DNA from: an uncultured Flavobacterium sp.
Lineage (GTDB): Bacteria; Bacteroidota; Bacteroidia; Flavobacteriales; Flavobacteriaceae
Reading direction: 5' to 3'
NCBI GenBank assembly: GCA_913061465.1
Contig: CAJXSU010000001.1
Location: forward strand, 62,001-126,000
DNA: 64,000 bases
This document shows, piece by piece, positions 41,097-50,670 of the stretch. Under the pieces are notes generated by a model. The model saw nothing but the letters and a program-made list of their open reading frames with translations. It did no database searches and was not told the origin of the DNA. Within the stretch, counting starts at the first letter, position 1. Each line of letters opens with the position of its first letter. The translations under genes and the position numbers were made by a program.

Positions 41097-43439
41097 TTAT
41101 TCTTCATCTTTACCATATCCATAGCCATAACCATAGTTATACTTGTAGGTGTAGCTATAACGGTATTTGTAGCTGTATCGATATCCATAGCCATAGCCAG
41201 AAGAAGATGCAGAAGCAATAAGACCGTTCAATACCATTCCAAAAGGCGGCATATTTTCTCGACTATGCATTTCTTTGATAAATGGAAATATATTCTTATC
41301 AGAGTATTGAGCTCTTGTCACATAAACCACCAAGTCACACAAAGATAATAATGGTGTGGTATCACTCACTAGCAATAAAGGTGCACTGTCAATAATAATA
41401 AGATCATAACTAGATTTAAGAATTTCTAACAATTCCTTCATTCGAGTACGCATCAACAATTCTGAGGGGTTTGGAGGAATAGCTCCAGACAATAAATAAT
41501 CAATTTCATCAATCGATTTTCCTTTTACTATCAACTTATCTAAATCATTATAGTTCACATCATTTAAAAAGGTAGAAAGCCCTAAATTTCCACGTTCGAT
41601 ACCCAAAATCGTATGCACCTGAGGATTTCGTAAATCGGCTCCTATTAAAATTACTTTTTTGCCCAGTGCGTTATAGCTTTGCGCAATATTATAGGATACG
41701 AATGATTTACCCTCTCCTTTTATCGTAGAGGTAGCAATGATGACTTGAGGTTTATTTTGATTGAGTGAAAAACTCATACTCGATCGAATCACACGAATAG
41801 ATTCTGCAATAATTCCTCGATCATCGTTTTCAGAAGAATAATTTTCATCAAAAGGCACCTCACCCAAAATAGTAAGACTTGGTAACCCTTTTTCTAGATC
41901 TTCTCGAGTATTGATTTTTGTGTCTAAGGTTTTTAATAAATAAAGAATAACTATTGGTATCATTAAACTCATAATTAAACCACCAAGATAAATAGTATTT
42001 TTGTTTGGTGAAATTGGAGTATTATTGGATATTCCGTAACTTAAAACTTTTAAGTTTGGTAATACAGACACATAGCTAATTGAAGCTTCCTCTTTTCGTT
42101 GAGATAAGAATACAAGGAGGTCCTCAGCAAACTTAAATTCTCTAGCAAAAGTTCTTATAACATATCCTTTCTCAGGAAGACTAGAAACTTTACCCATAGA
42201 TACTTTGTTTACTTTTTGATAATTAGACAAAGAAACTTTCAAGTTTTTAATGTAGAGTTCAATACCATCAAGATTTGCCTTTCTAAGCCTATTTAATTTT
42301 TTATTTATGTTTAGGACAAGTTGGCTGTTTATAGTTGTGCTAATTAATAAATTATTACGATCAACAACAAGTTTGTTGTAAGAATCTAATAATTGATTAA
42401 CATTAGCATCAACGATACCTATATTAGCAGGTAAAATTTCAAAATTTTGTTGAGATTTTAATTGTTCTAGCAGAGAGGTTGCTATTTCTAATTGAATTTT
42501 TAATTCAAAAACAGCTTTATTTTCTAAAACAATGTTTGATAAGGTATTTGAAGTTTGAATTTCAGTATCATAAATACTATTTTTTATTTGATATTCAATC
42601 GTTTTTTTAGAAATAGAATCTATGGAGTTTTTGAGTATACCTAAACGCTTATTAATAAAAATAATAGAAGCATTGGATAGTTGGCGTTGATCAGCGACTC
42701 TATCCGCTGTAATCACTTCAATTAAAGTATTTAATGAAGCATTGTTACGATTTATATTGGTGCCTGAAATACTCAAATTAATGATTTCTCCATTTTTCGA
42801 ACTTACTTCAGCGCCTAATCTACTTTTTAGAATTGTTGTTGCATTGTTTAGAGAAGTTCTTGTGATTAAGTATTTCCTAGAATCTATAAAAAAACTAGAA
42901 TCAATTATTTTAAAATTAAAAAAATCATTTTCTAATTGTTTATTTTTATTAAATTTAAAATCTAAATTATCATTTGAAATATGAATTGATTCCTCAGAAA
43001 TTTCCAACTCCCATCGTTGCATTAAATTTGGATTATTAAAAGTAATTTCAAATGGTAAATTTTTATATTTTAAGTTAGACTTAACTTTTCCAATTTGTAA
43101 TACGCTAGTTTGAAGATCTAATTTTTTTACAACCTGACTTAAGATATGATGAGATTTGATTACGGCAATATCATTTTCTACGTTTATTCGAGTTCCAAAA
43201 AGAGATGTCACCTCATTAGATAGGAAAGAGCTAGAAGCATCAGATTTAGTAATTTGTATTTGAGCATTACTTGTGTAAATATTTGGTGTATAACGAAGGT
43301 AAGTATAGGAACCAGCTAATGCCATAATTATTGTTAATAAAAACCAGGGCCAAAAAAATATGTAATAAGAAATTTCTTTTTTAAGATTTAAACCATCTTC
43401 TTCTTGATTTAAAAAATTTTCAAAATTATTATTTTTCAT
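41097..43439 (-). CDS. Wzc-like polysaccharide co-polymerase / tyrosine autokinase
   Basis: A 780-residue inner-membrane BY-kinase. A Wzz domain with membrane helices at ~32-50 and ~488-508 flanks a long coiled periplasmic region. The cytoplasmic kinase has Walker A STIKGEGKSFVSYN (~580), Walker A' VILIGADLRNP and Walker B DLIIIDSAPLLLVSD. The C-terminus is a run of 14 Tyr, one at every second residue, before GKDEE. It controls chain length and export of surface polysaccharide with the Wza-like lipoprotein encoded 2 bp upstream; the tail is the autophosphorylation site removed by the neighbouring PHP phosphatase. Confidence 0.95.
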   Translation of the reverse strand: MKNNNFENFLNQEEDGLNLKKEISYYIFFWPWFLLTIIMALAGSYTYLRYTPNIYTSNAQIQITKSDASSSFLSNEVTSLFGTRINVENDIAVIKSHHILSQVVKKLDLQTSVLQIGKVKSNLKYKNLPFEITFNNPNLMQRWELEISEESIHISNDNLDFKFNKNKQLENDFFNFKIIDSSFFIDSRKYLITRTSLNNATTILKSRLGAEVSSKNGEIINLSISGTNINRNNASLNTLIEVITADRVADQRQLSNASIIFINKRLGILKNSIDSISKKTIEYQIKNSIYDTEIQTSNTLSNIVLENKAVFELKIQLEIATSLLEQLKSQQNFEILPANIGIVDANVNQLLDSYNKLVVDRNNLLISTTINSQLVLNINKKLNRLRKANLDGIELYIKNLKVSLSNYQKVNKVSMGKVSSLPEKGYVIRTFAREFKFAEDLLVFLSQRKEEASISYVSVLPNLKVLSYGISNNTPISPNKNTIYLGGLIMSLMIPIVILYLLKTLDTKINTREDLEKGLPSLTILGEVPFDENYSSENDDRGIIAESIRVIRSSMSFSLNQNKPQVIIATSTIKGEGKSFVSYNIAQSYNALGKKVILIGADLRNPQVHTILGIERGNLGLSTFLNDVNYNDLDKLIVKGKSIDEIDYLLSGAIPPNPSELLMRTRMKELLEILKSSYDLIIIDSAPLLLVSDTTPLLSLCDLVVYVTRAQYSDKNIFPFIKEMHSRENMPPFGMVLNGLIASASSSGYGYGYRYSYKYRYSYTYKYNYGYGYGYGKDEE

Positions 43440-43441
43440 AA

Positions 43442-44209
43442 TTATTTAATAAGGATTATTGTACTTAGAAGAATACTAGCTATACTTAAGAATGTAGAAA
43501 TGTTTCCAATCAATCCGGCACTTGTAACTTTTTTTAAGTTAGGGTTTACAATTATTACATCATTGGGTTGAATATATTGGTAAGAGCTAATTAAAAAACT
43601 TGAACTGGTTAAATCAAGTTTTGTCGTTGTTCTTTGTCCATCAGATTCTCTTATTAGTACAACATCAATACGATTTCCATCTATAGTCAAATCACCAGCT
43701 AAACCTATTGCCTGTAAAAGGCTAATATTTTTTTCAGTAAATGTGTACGTTCCTGGTCGATTTACCTCACCTAAAATTGTCACCTTTGAATTCAATAAAC
43801 GAACCGTTACATTGGGATTAATTAAATGACCCTCAGATTTTAAAATTTCTTTCAAATATTTTTCTAAATCTATAATAGTTTTTCCTTCAACAGAAATTTC
43901 TCCTAGGATAGGAAAGTTAATAGTTTTTTTTGGAGACACAAGATATCCACTAATTTGCAACAACTGTAAATTATTCCCAAACCCATTGGAAATAGAGCTC
44001 CTGTTGAAAGGAATCGAAGCGTTCATCTCTAGAGAAGTGACATCAATTTTTAAAATATCATTTTCTTGTAAAATATTTTGAGAAGAAATTACTTGACTAT
44101 TATTGTAGTTTTGAATATCTTGTAAATATAGAAGTTCTTTTTTTGATACACATGAACTAAAAAAAAATAAGGATCCTATTAATATTAGAAAAAAATTGTG
44201 ACGATTCAT
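43442..44209 (-). CDS. Wza-like polysaccharide export lipoprotein
   Basis: A 255-residue outer-membrane export protein. The lipoprotein signal ends LFFFSSC. A poly-export domain (LQENDILKIDVTSLE) is followed by an SLBB segment, NSKVTILGEVNRPGTYTF and SLLQAIGLAGDLT, and a C-terminal hydrophobic helix (~233-253) as in Wza, where it crosses the outer membrane. It is directly upstream of wzc, and the pair closes the minus-strand polysaccharide locus. Confidence 0.93.
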   Translation of the reverse strand: MNRHNFFLILIGSLFFFSSCVSKKELLYLQDIQNYNNSQVISSQNILQENDILKIDVTSLEMNASIPFNRSSISNGFGNNLQLLQISGYLVSPKKTINFPILGEISVEGKTIIDLEKYLKEILKSEGHLINPNVTVRLLNSKVTILGEVNRPGTYTFTEKNISLLQAIGLAGDLTIDGNRIDVVLIRESDGQRTTTKLDLTSSSFLISSYQYIQPNDVIIVNPNLKKVTSAGLIGNISTFLSIASILLSTIILIK

Positions 44210-44523
44210 GAGTTTATTTTTTAATTTGAATATTTAATGTCTAAAATCAAACACAAAATTAGTGATATTAAACTAATTTTTTTATTAGCATAATGTTTTT
44301 TTTTGTTTAGATACATTTCATTTATTTGGCTTTATTAAAATACTTTACAAAAAAATTACTTATTGAATAATTACTGAATTTTGTTGTAAAAAAGGGCACT
44401 AATTCGTTTGAATTTTTAGATAATTAGGTAAAATAAAAAAATAATTTTTTTATTAAAAAAACGAATATTTAAGTATTAATACTAAATAATATTTTTTTTA
44501 TAGTTTATAGTTTGGAGTTTTGT
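44210..44523. other. 314-bp AT-rich gap between wza and the sugar transferase
   Basis: I see no gene here. On the minus strand TAATTTTG (44254-44261) fits TAnnTTTG and could be the -7 box of the wza-wzc pair, with a ~40-nt leader. A 12-bp palindrome AGTATTAATACT is at 44472-44483. No good terminator is visible for the sugar transferase gene. Confidence 0.4.
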
Positions 44524-45657
44524 TTAACTACTTCTTTTATTTTTTATCAAAATATTATAAAGTGATTTAAAAAAGTAAATAAAGTCAGTGTAATAAGGTC
44601 TTTTTTTGTATGCTTTTAAATACTTTATTTCTGAAGCCATAATTTCTTCTAAAGTTGTTGGCATATCTACATAAAATGGTGGTATTAAACCTGGCTTTGT
44701 TTTTGTTCTTAATATTTGAAGCTCCTTTGTATATAAAGAGTAGTAGTGTTCACTCAATGGTCTTACGCCTACTAGTTTCATTTCTCCCTTAAAAAAATTA
44801 ATAAACATTGGTAACTCATCAATCCAAAATTTTCTGAAGATTCTACCTTCAGGTGAAATCCTAAAATCGTTTTTTATTTTACCTCCTTCTTTTAATTGAT
44901 TCTTGTTGTAAACATACTCCTGAAGATACTCAGAAAAAGGGTGCATTGTTCTTAACTTATATACTTTAAATATTTTACCATTTTTCCCAATTCTATTTAA
45001 ACTTATTATTGGAGCATAAGTTGGGTTATTGTCATAGCATGGGTCTTTGACTTTTTTTGCTACGAAAAAAAGAGAATGATTTATTGATATTTCGTCAATT
45101 ATTTCAAAACCACACGAATACAGCCTACCGAACGTTTCTGCTCTTGAAATCACCCTTCCTCTACCATTGGTTAGATAGAAATATATTTTTTTTAAAATTG
45201 GGAGCTTTGGTACTACTCTAGAAAAAATATAATCAATAAAGTATAATAATTTATTAAGTATTGGAGGGTATTTATTTAATATGGCAGATCTTCTGTTTGG
45301 GTAAGTTACAACCTTACCAAGATATAAACCGGATTTTGGAAGAATTATATTAACAGTTTCAAAAAATTTATTTATGTAACGAATGTCGTTAACTTTTTTC
45401 AAATTAAGTATTGAGGAGAACTTACCAAATACTAACTTTTCTAAATTAATTTGATCTGAATTAGACGTTAAGTAATTATTGCTTGAAAGGTCAAAATAAA
45501 GCTTAATAAACTTTAACAACCTGGGATTACTGGCAATTTCGCTTTTAGCTATATTGGAAGCAAAGTTATTTTGTGTTTCTATTTCTTTTGATACACTTTT
45601 AGTAGGTTTTGACTTAAAAATTAAATCTTGATCATTCTGAATCAGTAATACATCCAT
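44524..45657 (-). CDS. Bacterial sugar transferase, soluble Bacteroidota type
   Basis: A 377-residue protein. The C-terminal ~170 residues match the initiating sugar-phosphate transferase family: SLNRIGKNGKIFKVYKLRTM, FRKFWIDELPMFINFFKGEMKLVGVRP and KTKPGLIPPFYVDMP. The usual N-terminal membrane anchor with KRxFD is absent. Instead a ~190-residue region resembles the one recalled in Bacteroidota homologues (NGRGRVISRAETFGRLYSCGFEIID). It may load the first sugar onto undecaprenyl phosphate, but without the anchor this is less certain. A decayed copy of its last ~25 codons lies at 45900-45985. Confidence 0.85.
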   Translation of the reverse strand: MDVLLIQNDQDLIFKSKPTKSVSKEIETQNNFASNIAKSEIASNPRLLKFIKLYFDLSSNNYLTSNSDQINLEKLVFGKFSSILNLKKVNDIRYINKFFETVNIILPKSGLYLGKVVTYPNRRSAILNKYPPILNKLLYFIDYIFSRVVPKLPILKKIYFYLTNGRGRVISRAETFGRLYSCGFEIIDEISINHSLFFVAKKVKDPCYDNNPTYAPIISLNRIGKNGKIFKVYKLRTMHPFSEYLQEYVYNKNQLKEGGKIKNDFRISPEGRIFRKFWIDELPMFINFFKGEMKLVGVRPLSEHYYSLYTKELQILRTKTKPGLIPPFYVDMPTTLEEIMASEIKYLKAYKKRPYYTDFIYFFKSLYNILIKNKRSS

Positions 45658-45899
45658 AGTTTAGGGAACTATAATTAATAATCAAATATACACAATTAAT
45701 CGTAATGAATATTTTTATTTAAAACTCATAAACAAAATCAATCAATGAATTGATGAGATGACTCAATTACTGCTATAAAAACTGAAGCAATAATTTCTTT
45801 ATAATACTCTTAAAAATATCAAAAAAACTTATTCTTTACACAAACCAATGTTAATAATTACAATCTAGGGATAGGCACTCTCCCCTTTTGATTAAAATA

Positions 45900-45985
45900 T
45901 TATAAAGTGGCTATAAAGTAAAAAAATTCAGTTTGATATAGTCTTTTTTCACAAGCTAAGTTTAACAAAGCATCAAATAACTTGG
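45900..45985 (-). pseudogene. Remnant of a second sugar transferase 3' end
   Basis: Read on the minus strand, one frame gives KRLYQTEFFYFIATL and then a stop (45900-45902), aligning with KRPYYTDFIYFFKSL near the C-terminus of the gene at 44524. The DNA also matches: AAAATATTATAAAGTG occurs in both places (here 45894-45909; 44550-44565 in the gene). An upstream stop in the same frame shows that only the tail is left. The rest of the 384-bp gap 45658-46041 contains nothing I can identify. Confidence 0.65.
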
Positions 45986-46041
45986 AATATGAGGAGATAC
46001 ATGTATGAAATTAAAATTTAAAAAAAATAAGTTTTTATTTA

Positions 46042-46812
46042 TTAATTTCTCAAAATCATTTTTTTTTTAATTTCATTTTTAATCGTTTGCAATATTAACT
46101 CTTTAAACCAGGGAATACCTCCTTCAGACCACCTTTGAGGATGCATGGTAAACATTATTTTATTTGGTAATTGGTTATTATTTAATGCTGAAATTATATC
46201 ATCGGTTGAATGATATACCAAGTCTTGTTTGATCCAATTCATCTGTTGTGAAACTTTATCACGAACAGATGTTTTCCAACCATCCCATCGACGACCAGTA
46301 TCGGTAAGGTAAAATACCTCATCAAAATTAACATCGTAATAAGGTTCTCCAATAATGTCTAAACTTCTGTAATCGTATTTGTTCCAAATTTCTTTATTAT
46401 CAAATTTTGAACGAGGGCTCCCATGCATACAAATGGTTTTCACCTCTACCAGCTTCCGAAGTTTATCTAAATGATATCTAAAATCATCCCAAGCCTTATC
46501 AACATCTCCATTACTAGTATCCATATTTTCGTAATGATAACCTACTTCATGACCTAATGCTTCAATTTCCTTTATAATATCTTCGTCCCAAGATTCTGGC
46601 ACTGCCCTAAAATAATAAGTTCCTTTAATCCCCAAATTTGATTGAATTTTGGCAAATCGCAATGAATTTTGGGGTAATAAATCTACATCATGCCTTAGTA
46701 TCACGGCTTTTTCACTTGACTGTTCCAAATAGTCTCTAAATGTATCAAATTTATATTTGGAAGATATCAATTGTTTTAATAAGCTAATGTAAGTTTCTAT
46801 TGTAAAATCCAT
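46042..46812 (-). CDS. Polysaccharide deacetylase-like protein
   Basis: A 256-residue protein of the NodB/CE4-like fold. The metal-binding start AVILRHDVDLLPQNSL is followed by GIKGTYYFRAVPESW, EIEALGHEVGYHYENM and a His in TICMHGSPRSKF; MFTMHPQRW lies near the end. Similar proteins N-deacetylate polysaccharides or act on precursor sugars. The ATG overlaps the last base of the upstream gene, so it belongs to the same operon as the SGNH/MBOAT pair. Confidence 0.82.
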   Translation of the reverse strand: MDFTIETYISLLKQLISSKYKFDTFRDYLEQSSEKAVILRHDVDLLPQNSLRFAKIQSNLGIKGTYYFRAVPESWDEDIIKEIEALGHEVGYHYENMDTSNGDVDKAWDDFRYHLDKLRKLVEVKTICMHGSPRSKFDNKEIWNKYDYRSLDIIGEPYYDVNFDEVFYLTDTGRRWDGWKTSVRDKVSQQMNWIKQDLVYHSTDDIISALNNNQLPNKIMFTMHPQRWSEGGIPWFKELILQTIKNEIKKKMILRN

Positions 46813-47834
46813 TAATTTATTAATAATTTAGATAGTTTTTCAGAAAGGTAATATCCAATTGCTTTGTGCCCCATATGATTCCAATGACCCTTAGTATTTG
46901 TAACTACCCAATAATATGGGTCAATCCCTTTTTGTTTTAAAACGGTTAATGTATCTCTTAAACTAACAAAAGGAATCTTATTCTTTTCTAAACCGAACAT
47001 AAACTCTTTAGATAATTGATTATTTCCTCTGTTTACCACAATAGTATTTGAAGAAAAATTGTCTTGAATTGCAAAAGCCAATGGAGGTAGTTGTTTTGTA
47101 ATATTATTAGATATTGGTGGTTCTTTAAAGTTTACATAAAATTTACCTAACATTTTAGGCCAAAACTTACCAGCCAAAATTAATTTTCTTGCACTGTTCA
47201 ACATTTGCATCGTTATTGAATTTTGAGTAAGCAACTTTGTTTTATTATATGTCTGTAAATATTTTTGTGGAAACAAATCATTTGTGACAATTAATTCGTT
47301 ATCTCTAAAGATAACCTTAGGTACTAACAAATCTGTCTGTTTACAAATTAAATCATTTGAGCTTAAAAAATAGAGTATTAGATCCGGCTTGAATTGATTA
47401 ACAAAATTTTGCTGATACGCAAACATATCGGCTAAATCAAAGCCACTACGTCCAAAATTTAATACTTCTACTGATTCATCAAAGTTTTTAGATAGTTGTT
47501 TTTCCATTATTGAAATAAACTGGTCTCGCCTAAATACTTGAAAACTTTCAACATAAGAATCTCCTAGTATTGCAATCCTAAAGACTCCTGTTTTCTTTTC
47601 AATTGAACAATCTGGGCCTAAAATGGAATTATTATTATACTGTCCCATAGAAAAACCTTCATTAAAAAGGGTGAAATTCATATTAGTTCTTTTTATTCTG
47701 CCAATGTGTGAATCAAAGTCAGTTGTAGAAAATGTTTCAATTTCAGCTTTTTGGATAAATAATTCAAGAAGAACTAAGCTTAATGCTATAGCAAAAATAA
47801 AACCAATGAATAACTTTAATATTTTAAAAATCAT
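46812..47834 (-). CDS. SGNH/GDSL-type hydrolase, probable AlgJ/AlgX-like O-acetylation partner
   Basis: A 340-residue protein with an N-terminal membrane anchor or signal (~5-25) and a periplasmic SGNH domain: RIAILGDSYVESFQVF carries the nucleophilic Ser, a downstream LYFLSSNDLI has the oxyanion Asn, and HWNHMGHKAIGYYL carries the catalytic His. It shares one base with the MBOAT gene upstream, the pairing seen in alginate and other O-acetylation systems, where the SGNH partner transfers acetyl to the polymer. Confidence 0.85.
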   Translation of the reverse strand: MIFKILKLFIGFIFAIALSLVLLELFIQKAEIETFSTTDFDSHIGRIKRTNMNFTLFNEGFSMGQYNNNSILGPDCSIEKKTGVFRIAILGDSYVESFQVFRRDQFISIMEKQLSKNFDESVEVLNFGRSGFDLADMFAYQQNFVNQFKPDLILYFLSSNDLICKQTDLLVPKVIFRDNELIVTNDLFPQKYLQTYNKTKLLTQNSITMQMLNSARKLILAGKFWPKMLGKFYVNFKEPPISNNITKQLPPLAFAIQDNFSSNTIVVNRGNNQLSKEFMFGLEKNKIPFVSLRDTLTVLKQKGIDPYYWVVTNTKGHWNHMGHKAIGYYLSEKLSKLLIN

Positions 47835-49264
47835 TAGAACTGAAAATAAATAAATGGTAATGCTTCATTCTGAAACATAAATAAACAACTAGCTAATAAC
47901 ATTACAACTAAAATACCCATAACAATACCTTTATTTTTAATTGTTAAAATAAAGGTATGACGTTTTGTATAATATTCGAAAATATCAAATAATATCATAA
48001 CAAAAGTAAATGATATAGTTATAATAAAAAATTTCATAGTAAAAGCACTAGATTCCCAATAAATCATTTTCATTATAAAAGTTGTAGCCGTTGAAAAATC
48101 TGGTGATCTAAAAAAGAGCCAAGCAAATAGAACTAGAAAAAAAGTTAGACTAACATTAAACAGGTATTTGAATAAACTTAATAAACCTGAATATCTATAA
48201 CCATATTTCACTTTTTTCTTATCCGACACTAATTTATGAATCACTAAATAAACACCATGTAAAGCACCCCATATAATAAAATTCCAACTAGCCCCGTGCC
48301 ACAAACCACCTAAAAGCATTGTTATCATTAAATTTATATAGGTTCTTTTCATACCCTTTCTGTTTCCACCTAAAGAGATATATAAATAATCTTTTAGCCA
48401 AGAAGATAGAGAAATGTGCCAACGACGCCAAAACTCTGTAATATTTTGTGACAAATAAGGCTGTTCAAAATTCTTCATTAGTTCAATTCCCAAAAGCTTA
48501 GCTGTTCCTCTTGCAATACTAGTATAACCAGAGAAATCAGCGTAAATTTGTATTGAGAATAACACTAAAGCTGCTAATAATTCTGGTGATTTATAAATAT
48601 CTGGTTGTGAAAAAATATTATCTACAATTCTACCTGCAGCATCGCCAATCATTACTTTTTTAAATAAGCCTGTTATAATGAGCACTACACCTTTTTCTAT
48701 CTGAGATTTGCTTGGCATTGGCCGTTTTACAATTTGAGGTAAAAGGTTTGTTGCGCGCTCTATAGGTCCTGCAACCAATTGTGGAAAGAAGGAAACAAAT
48801 ACAGCAAAATCAATAAACTTTTTTGTAGGAGTCAATCTGCCTCTATAAATATCTATAGTATAGGACATTGTTTGAAATGTATAAAAAGAAATCCCAACAG
48901 GAAGGATTATATTCAAGTGCAAATAGTCTAAATTTCCTCCAAAAATAGAAGCTAAAGGAGCAAAGGATTCAACAAAGAAACCATAATATTTAAAAACTGC
49001 CAGGATACCTAAGTTGCTAAACATACTTAGCAAAAGCCATCTTTTCTGATTTTTTAACTCTTGACATTTATATAATTTCTGCCCAACTGTAAAGTCAATA
49101 ATTGTAGATATTGCTAGTAATGCCGTAAAACGATAATCCCAATAGCCATAGAAGACATAACTTGCTAAGACCAAAACCAAGTTTTTCATCTTGCTAGGTG
49201 TAATGTAGTATATTGGTAATACTAAAGCTAGAAAAATAAAAAATATAAATGAGTTAAAGAGCAT
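47834..49264 (-). CDS. MBOAT-family O-acyltransferase (AlgI-like)
   Basis: A 476-residue polytopic membrane protein. It starts MLFNSFIFFIFLALVLPIYY, and the family motifs are ILPVGISFYTFQTMSYTIDIYRG, FFPQLVAGPIERATNLLPQ, NITEFWRRWHISLSSWLKDY and the active-site His in GGLWHGASWNFIIWGALHG. AlgI-type proteins pass acetyl groups across the membrane for O-acetylation of extracellular polysaccharide. Upstream, 49265-49528 holds no recognisable gene. Confidence 0.93.
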   Translation of the reverse strand: MLFNSFIFFIFLALVLPIYYITPSKMKNLVLVLASYVFYGYWDYRFTALLAISTIIDFTVGQKLYKCQELKNQKRWLLLSMFSNLGILAVFKYYGFFVESFAPLASIFGGNLDYLHLNIILPVGISFYTFQTMSYTIDIYRGRLTPTKKFIDFAVFVSFFPQLVAGPIERATNLLPQIVKRPMPSKSQIEKGVVLIITGLFKKVMIGDAAGRIVDNIFSQPDIYKSPELLAALVLFSIQIYADFSGYTSIARGTAKLLGIELMKNFEQPYLSQNITEFWRRWHISLSSWLKDYLYISLGGNRKGMKRTYINLMITMLLGGLWHGASWNFIIWGALHGVYLVIHKLVSDKKKVKYGYRYSGLLSLFKYLFNVSLTFFLVLFAWLFFRSPDFSTATTFIMKMIYWESSAFTMKFFIITISFTFVMILFDIFEYYTKRHTFILTIKNKGIVMGILVVMLLASCLFMFQNEALPFIYFQF

Positions 49265-49528
49265 TATGTTTTTTATTAAAAAATTATTTTCATATTTTTC
49301 ATTAAATTATGTGTATATAAATTCTTAAAAGCACCTTGGATTAACCAAACGCAAAAAATAATTAAATTAATTATACCTGGCTATATTTTTTGTTGTACCG
49401 TATTCCATCTTTTCTGTTTTTTTTTAATTTTAACTATTCAAATACTATAATAGATTTTGTTCGGCTTTATTTTTAGATTACGAATATCTAAAAAAGTAAT
49501 TTATAATAATCTCTAGGTGACTATGAAA

Positions 49529-50668
49529 TTAAGAATTTCCTATTAGCGTTTCACAAATAAATTCAGCAGCTTTTCCATCTCCAAATATTTTTGGAAATTC
49601 AGATTGCTCCATATTGATTAGATTGTCAAAAGCAGTAAGTATTTTCTTATAATCTGCAGAAACGAGTTTTGCCTTACCAGTCTCAAGAATCTCTATCCAT
49701 TCTGTTTCCGGTCGTAAAACAATACAAGGTTTATTGAAAAAATATGATTCCTTTTGTACACCGCCGGAATCGGTGATAATTAAGGATGAATTTTTCTCTA
49801 ACTGAATCATATCCAAGAATGAAACAGGTGGAATTAGAAATAGGTTTTTAGATTCATTAATCTTCCTTAACAACTTCTTATGTTCAGAAGATTGAAGCAT
49901 TTTTTCAGTTCTGGGGTGTATGGGCAAGACAACTTTTAACTGTTTGGAGATTGTTATGAGTGCGTCAAAAATAGATGTGAGATTCTCAGGTATATCTGTA
50001 TTATGATCCCGATGAATAGTTGCAAGTACATATTCACTTGTGGCTAAACCGTTTTCAACTAATATATTTGATTTCTTTGAAGCTAAATCAACAAAGTGCA
50101 AAGAATTATCATACATGATATCTCCGCAATGAAAAACTCCAGAATTATCTGGAGAGAAAGGTGCTTTATTAGCTGAGTTAAACCCCTCATTTACTAAATT
50201 CTGAAAACCAGATTTCGTGGGAGAAAATAGTAAAGAGGAAAGATGATCACAAACAATACGATTTATTTCCTCTGGCATTTTTCGGTTATAAGAGCGAAGC
50301 CCAGCTTCTACATGTACAATATGTATATTTAATTTAGATGCTGCAATGGCACCAGATAGAGTAGAATTTGTATCTCCATATAATAGCAAATAATCTGGTT
50401 TTTCTTTTAATAATAATTCTTCTATGCCCTCAATCATACGAGCCGTTTGCTCGCCGTGTAAACCAGAACCAATATTTAAATTATACGAAGGTTTAGGAAT
50501 CCCTAATTCCTCAAAGAAAACATTTGACATATTATCATCATAATGTTGCCCCGTATGCACAATGAATTCCTTTATTTTTCCTGAAAACTCTTTTGAAATT
50601 GCACGACTTATTGCTGCGGCTTTTATTATTTGTGGACGTGCACCAATAATTGTAAGAATTTTGATCAT
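49529..50668 (-). CDS. wecB: UDP-N-acetylglucosamine 2-epimerase (non-hydrolysing)
   Basis: A 379-residue GT-B-fold epimerase making UDP-ManNAc. Motifs are TIIGARPQIIKAAAISRAI, EFIVHTGQHYDDNMSN, HVEAGLRSYNRKMPEEINR, ATIHRDHNTD and IITDSGGVQKESYFFNKPC followed by RPETEW. It begins 2 bp after the DUF354 gene ends on the same strand and is the last gene of a packed run of precursor and transferase genes. Confidence 0.95.
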   Translation of the reverse strand: MIKILTIIGARPQIIKAAAISRAISKEFSGKIKEFIVHTGQHYDDNMSNVFFEELGIPKPSYNLNIGSGLHGEQTARMIEGIEELLLKEKPDYLLLYGDTNSTLSGAIAASKLNIHIVHVEAGLRSYNRKMPEEINRIVCDHLSSLLFSPTKSGFQNLVNEGFNSANKAPFSPDNSGVFHCGDIMYDNSLHFVDLASKKSNILVENGLATSEYVLATIHRDHNTDIPENLTSIFDALITISKQLKVVLPIHPRTEKMLQSSEHKKLLRKINESKNLFLIPPVSFLDMIQLEKNSSLIITDSGGVQKESYFFNKPCIVLRPETEWIEILETGKAKLVSADYKKILTAFDNLINMEQSEFPKIFGDGKAAEFICETLIGNS

Positions 50669-50670
50669 AT

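Noticed and set aside
41100..41210. Short tandem DNA repeat resembling a satellite or small CRISPR-like array
   Set aside because: It is the coding sequence of the alternating tyrosine tail of the Wzc-like kinase. There are no spacers and no cas genes.
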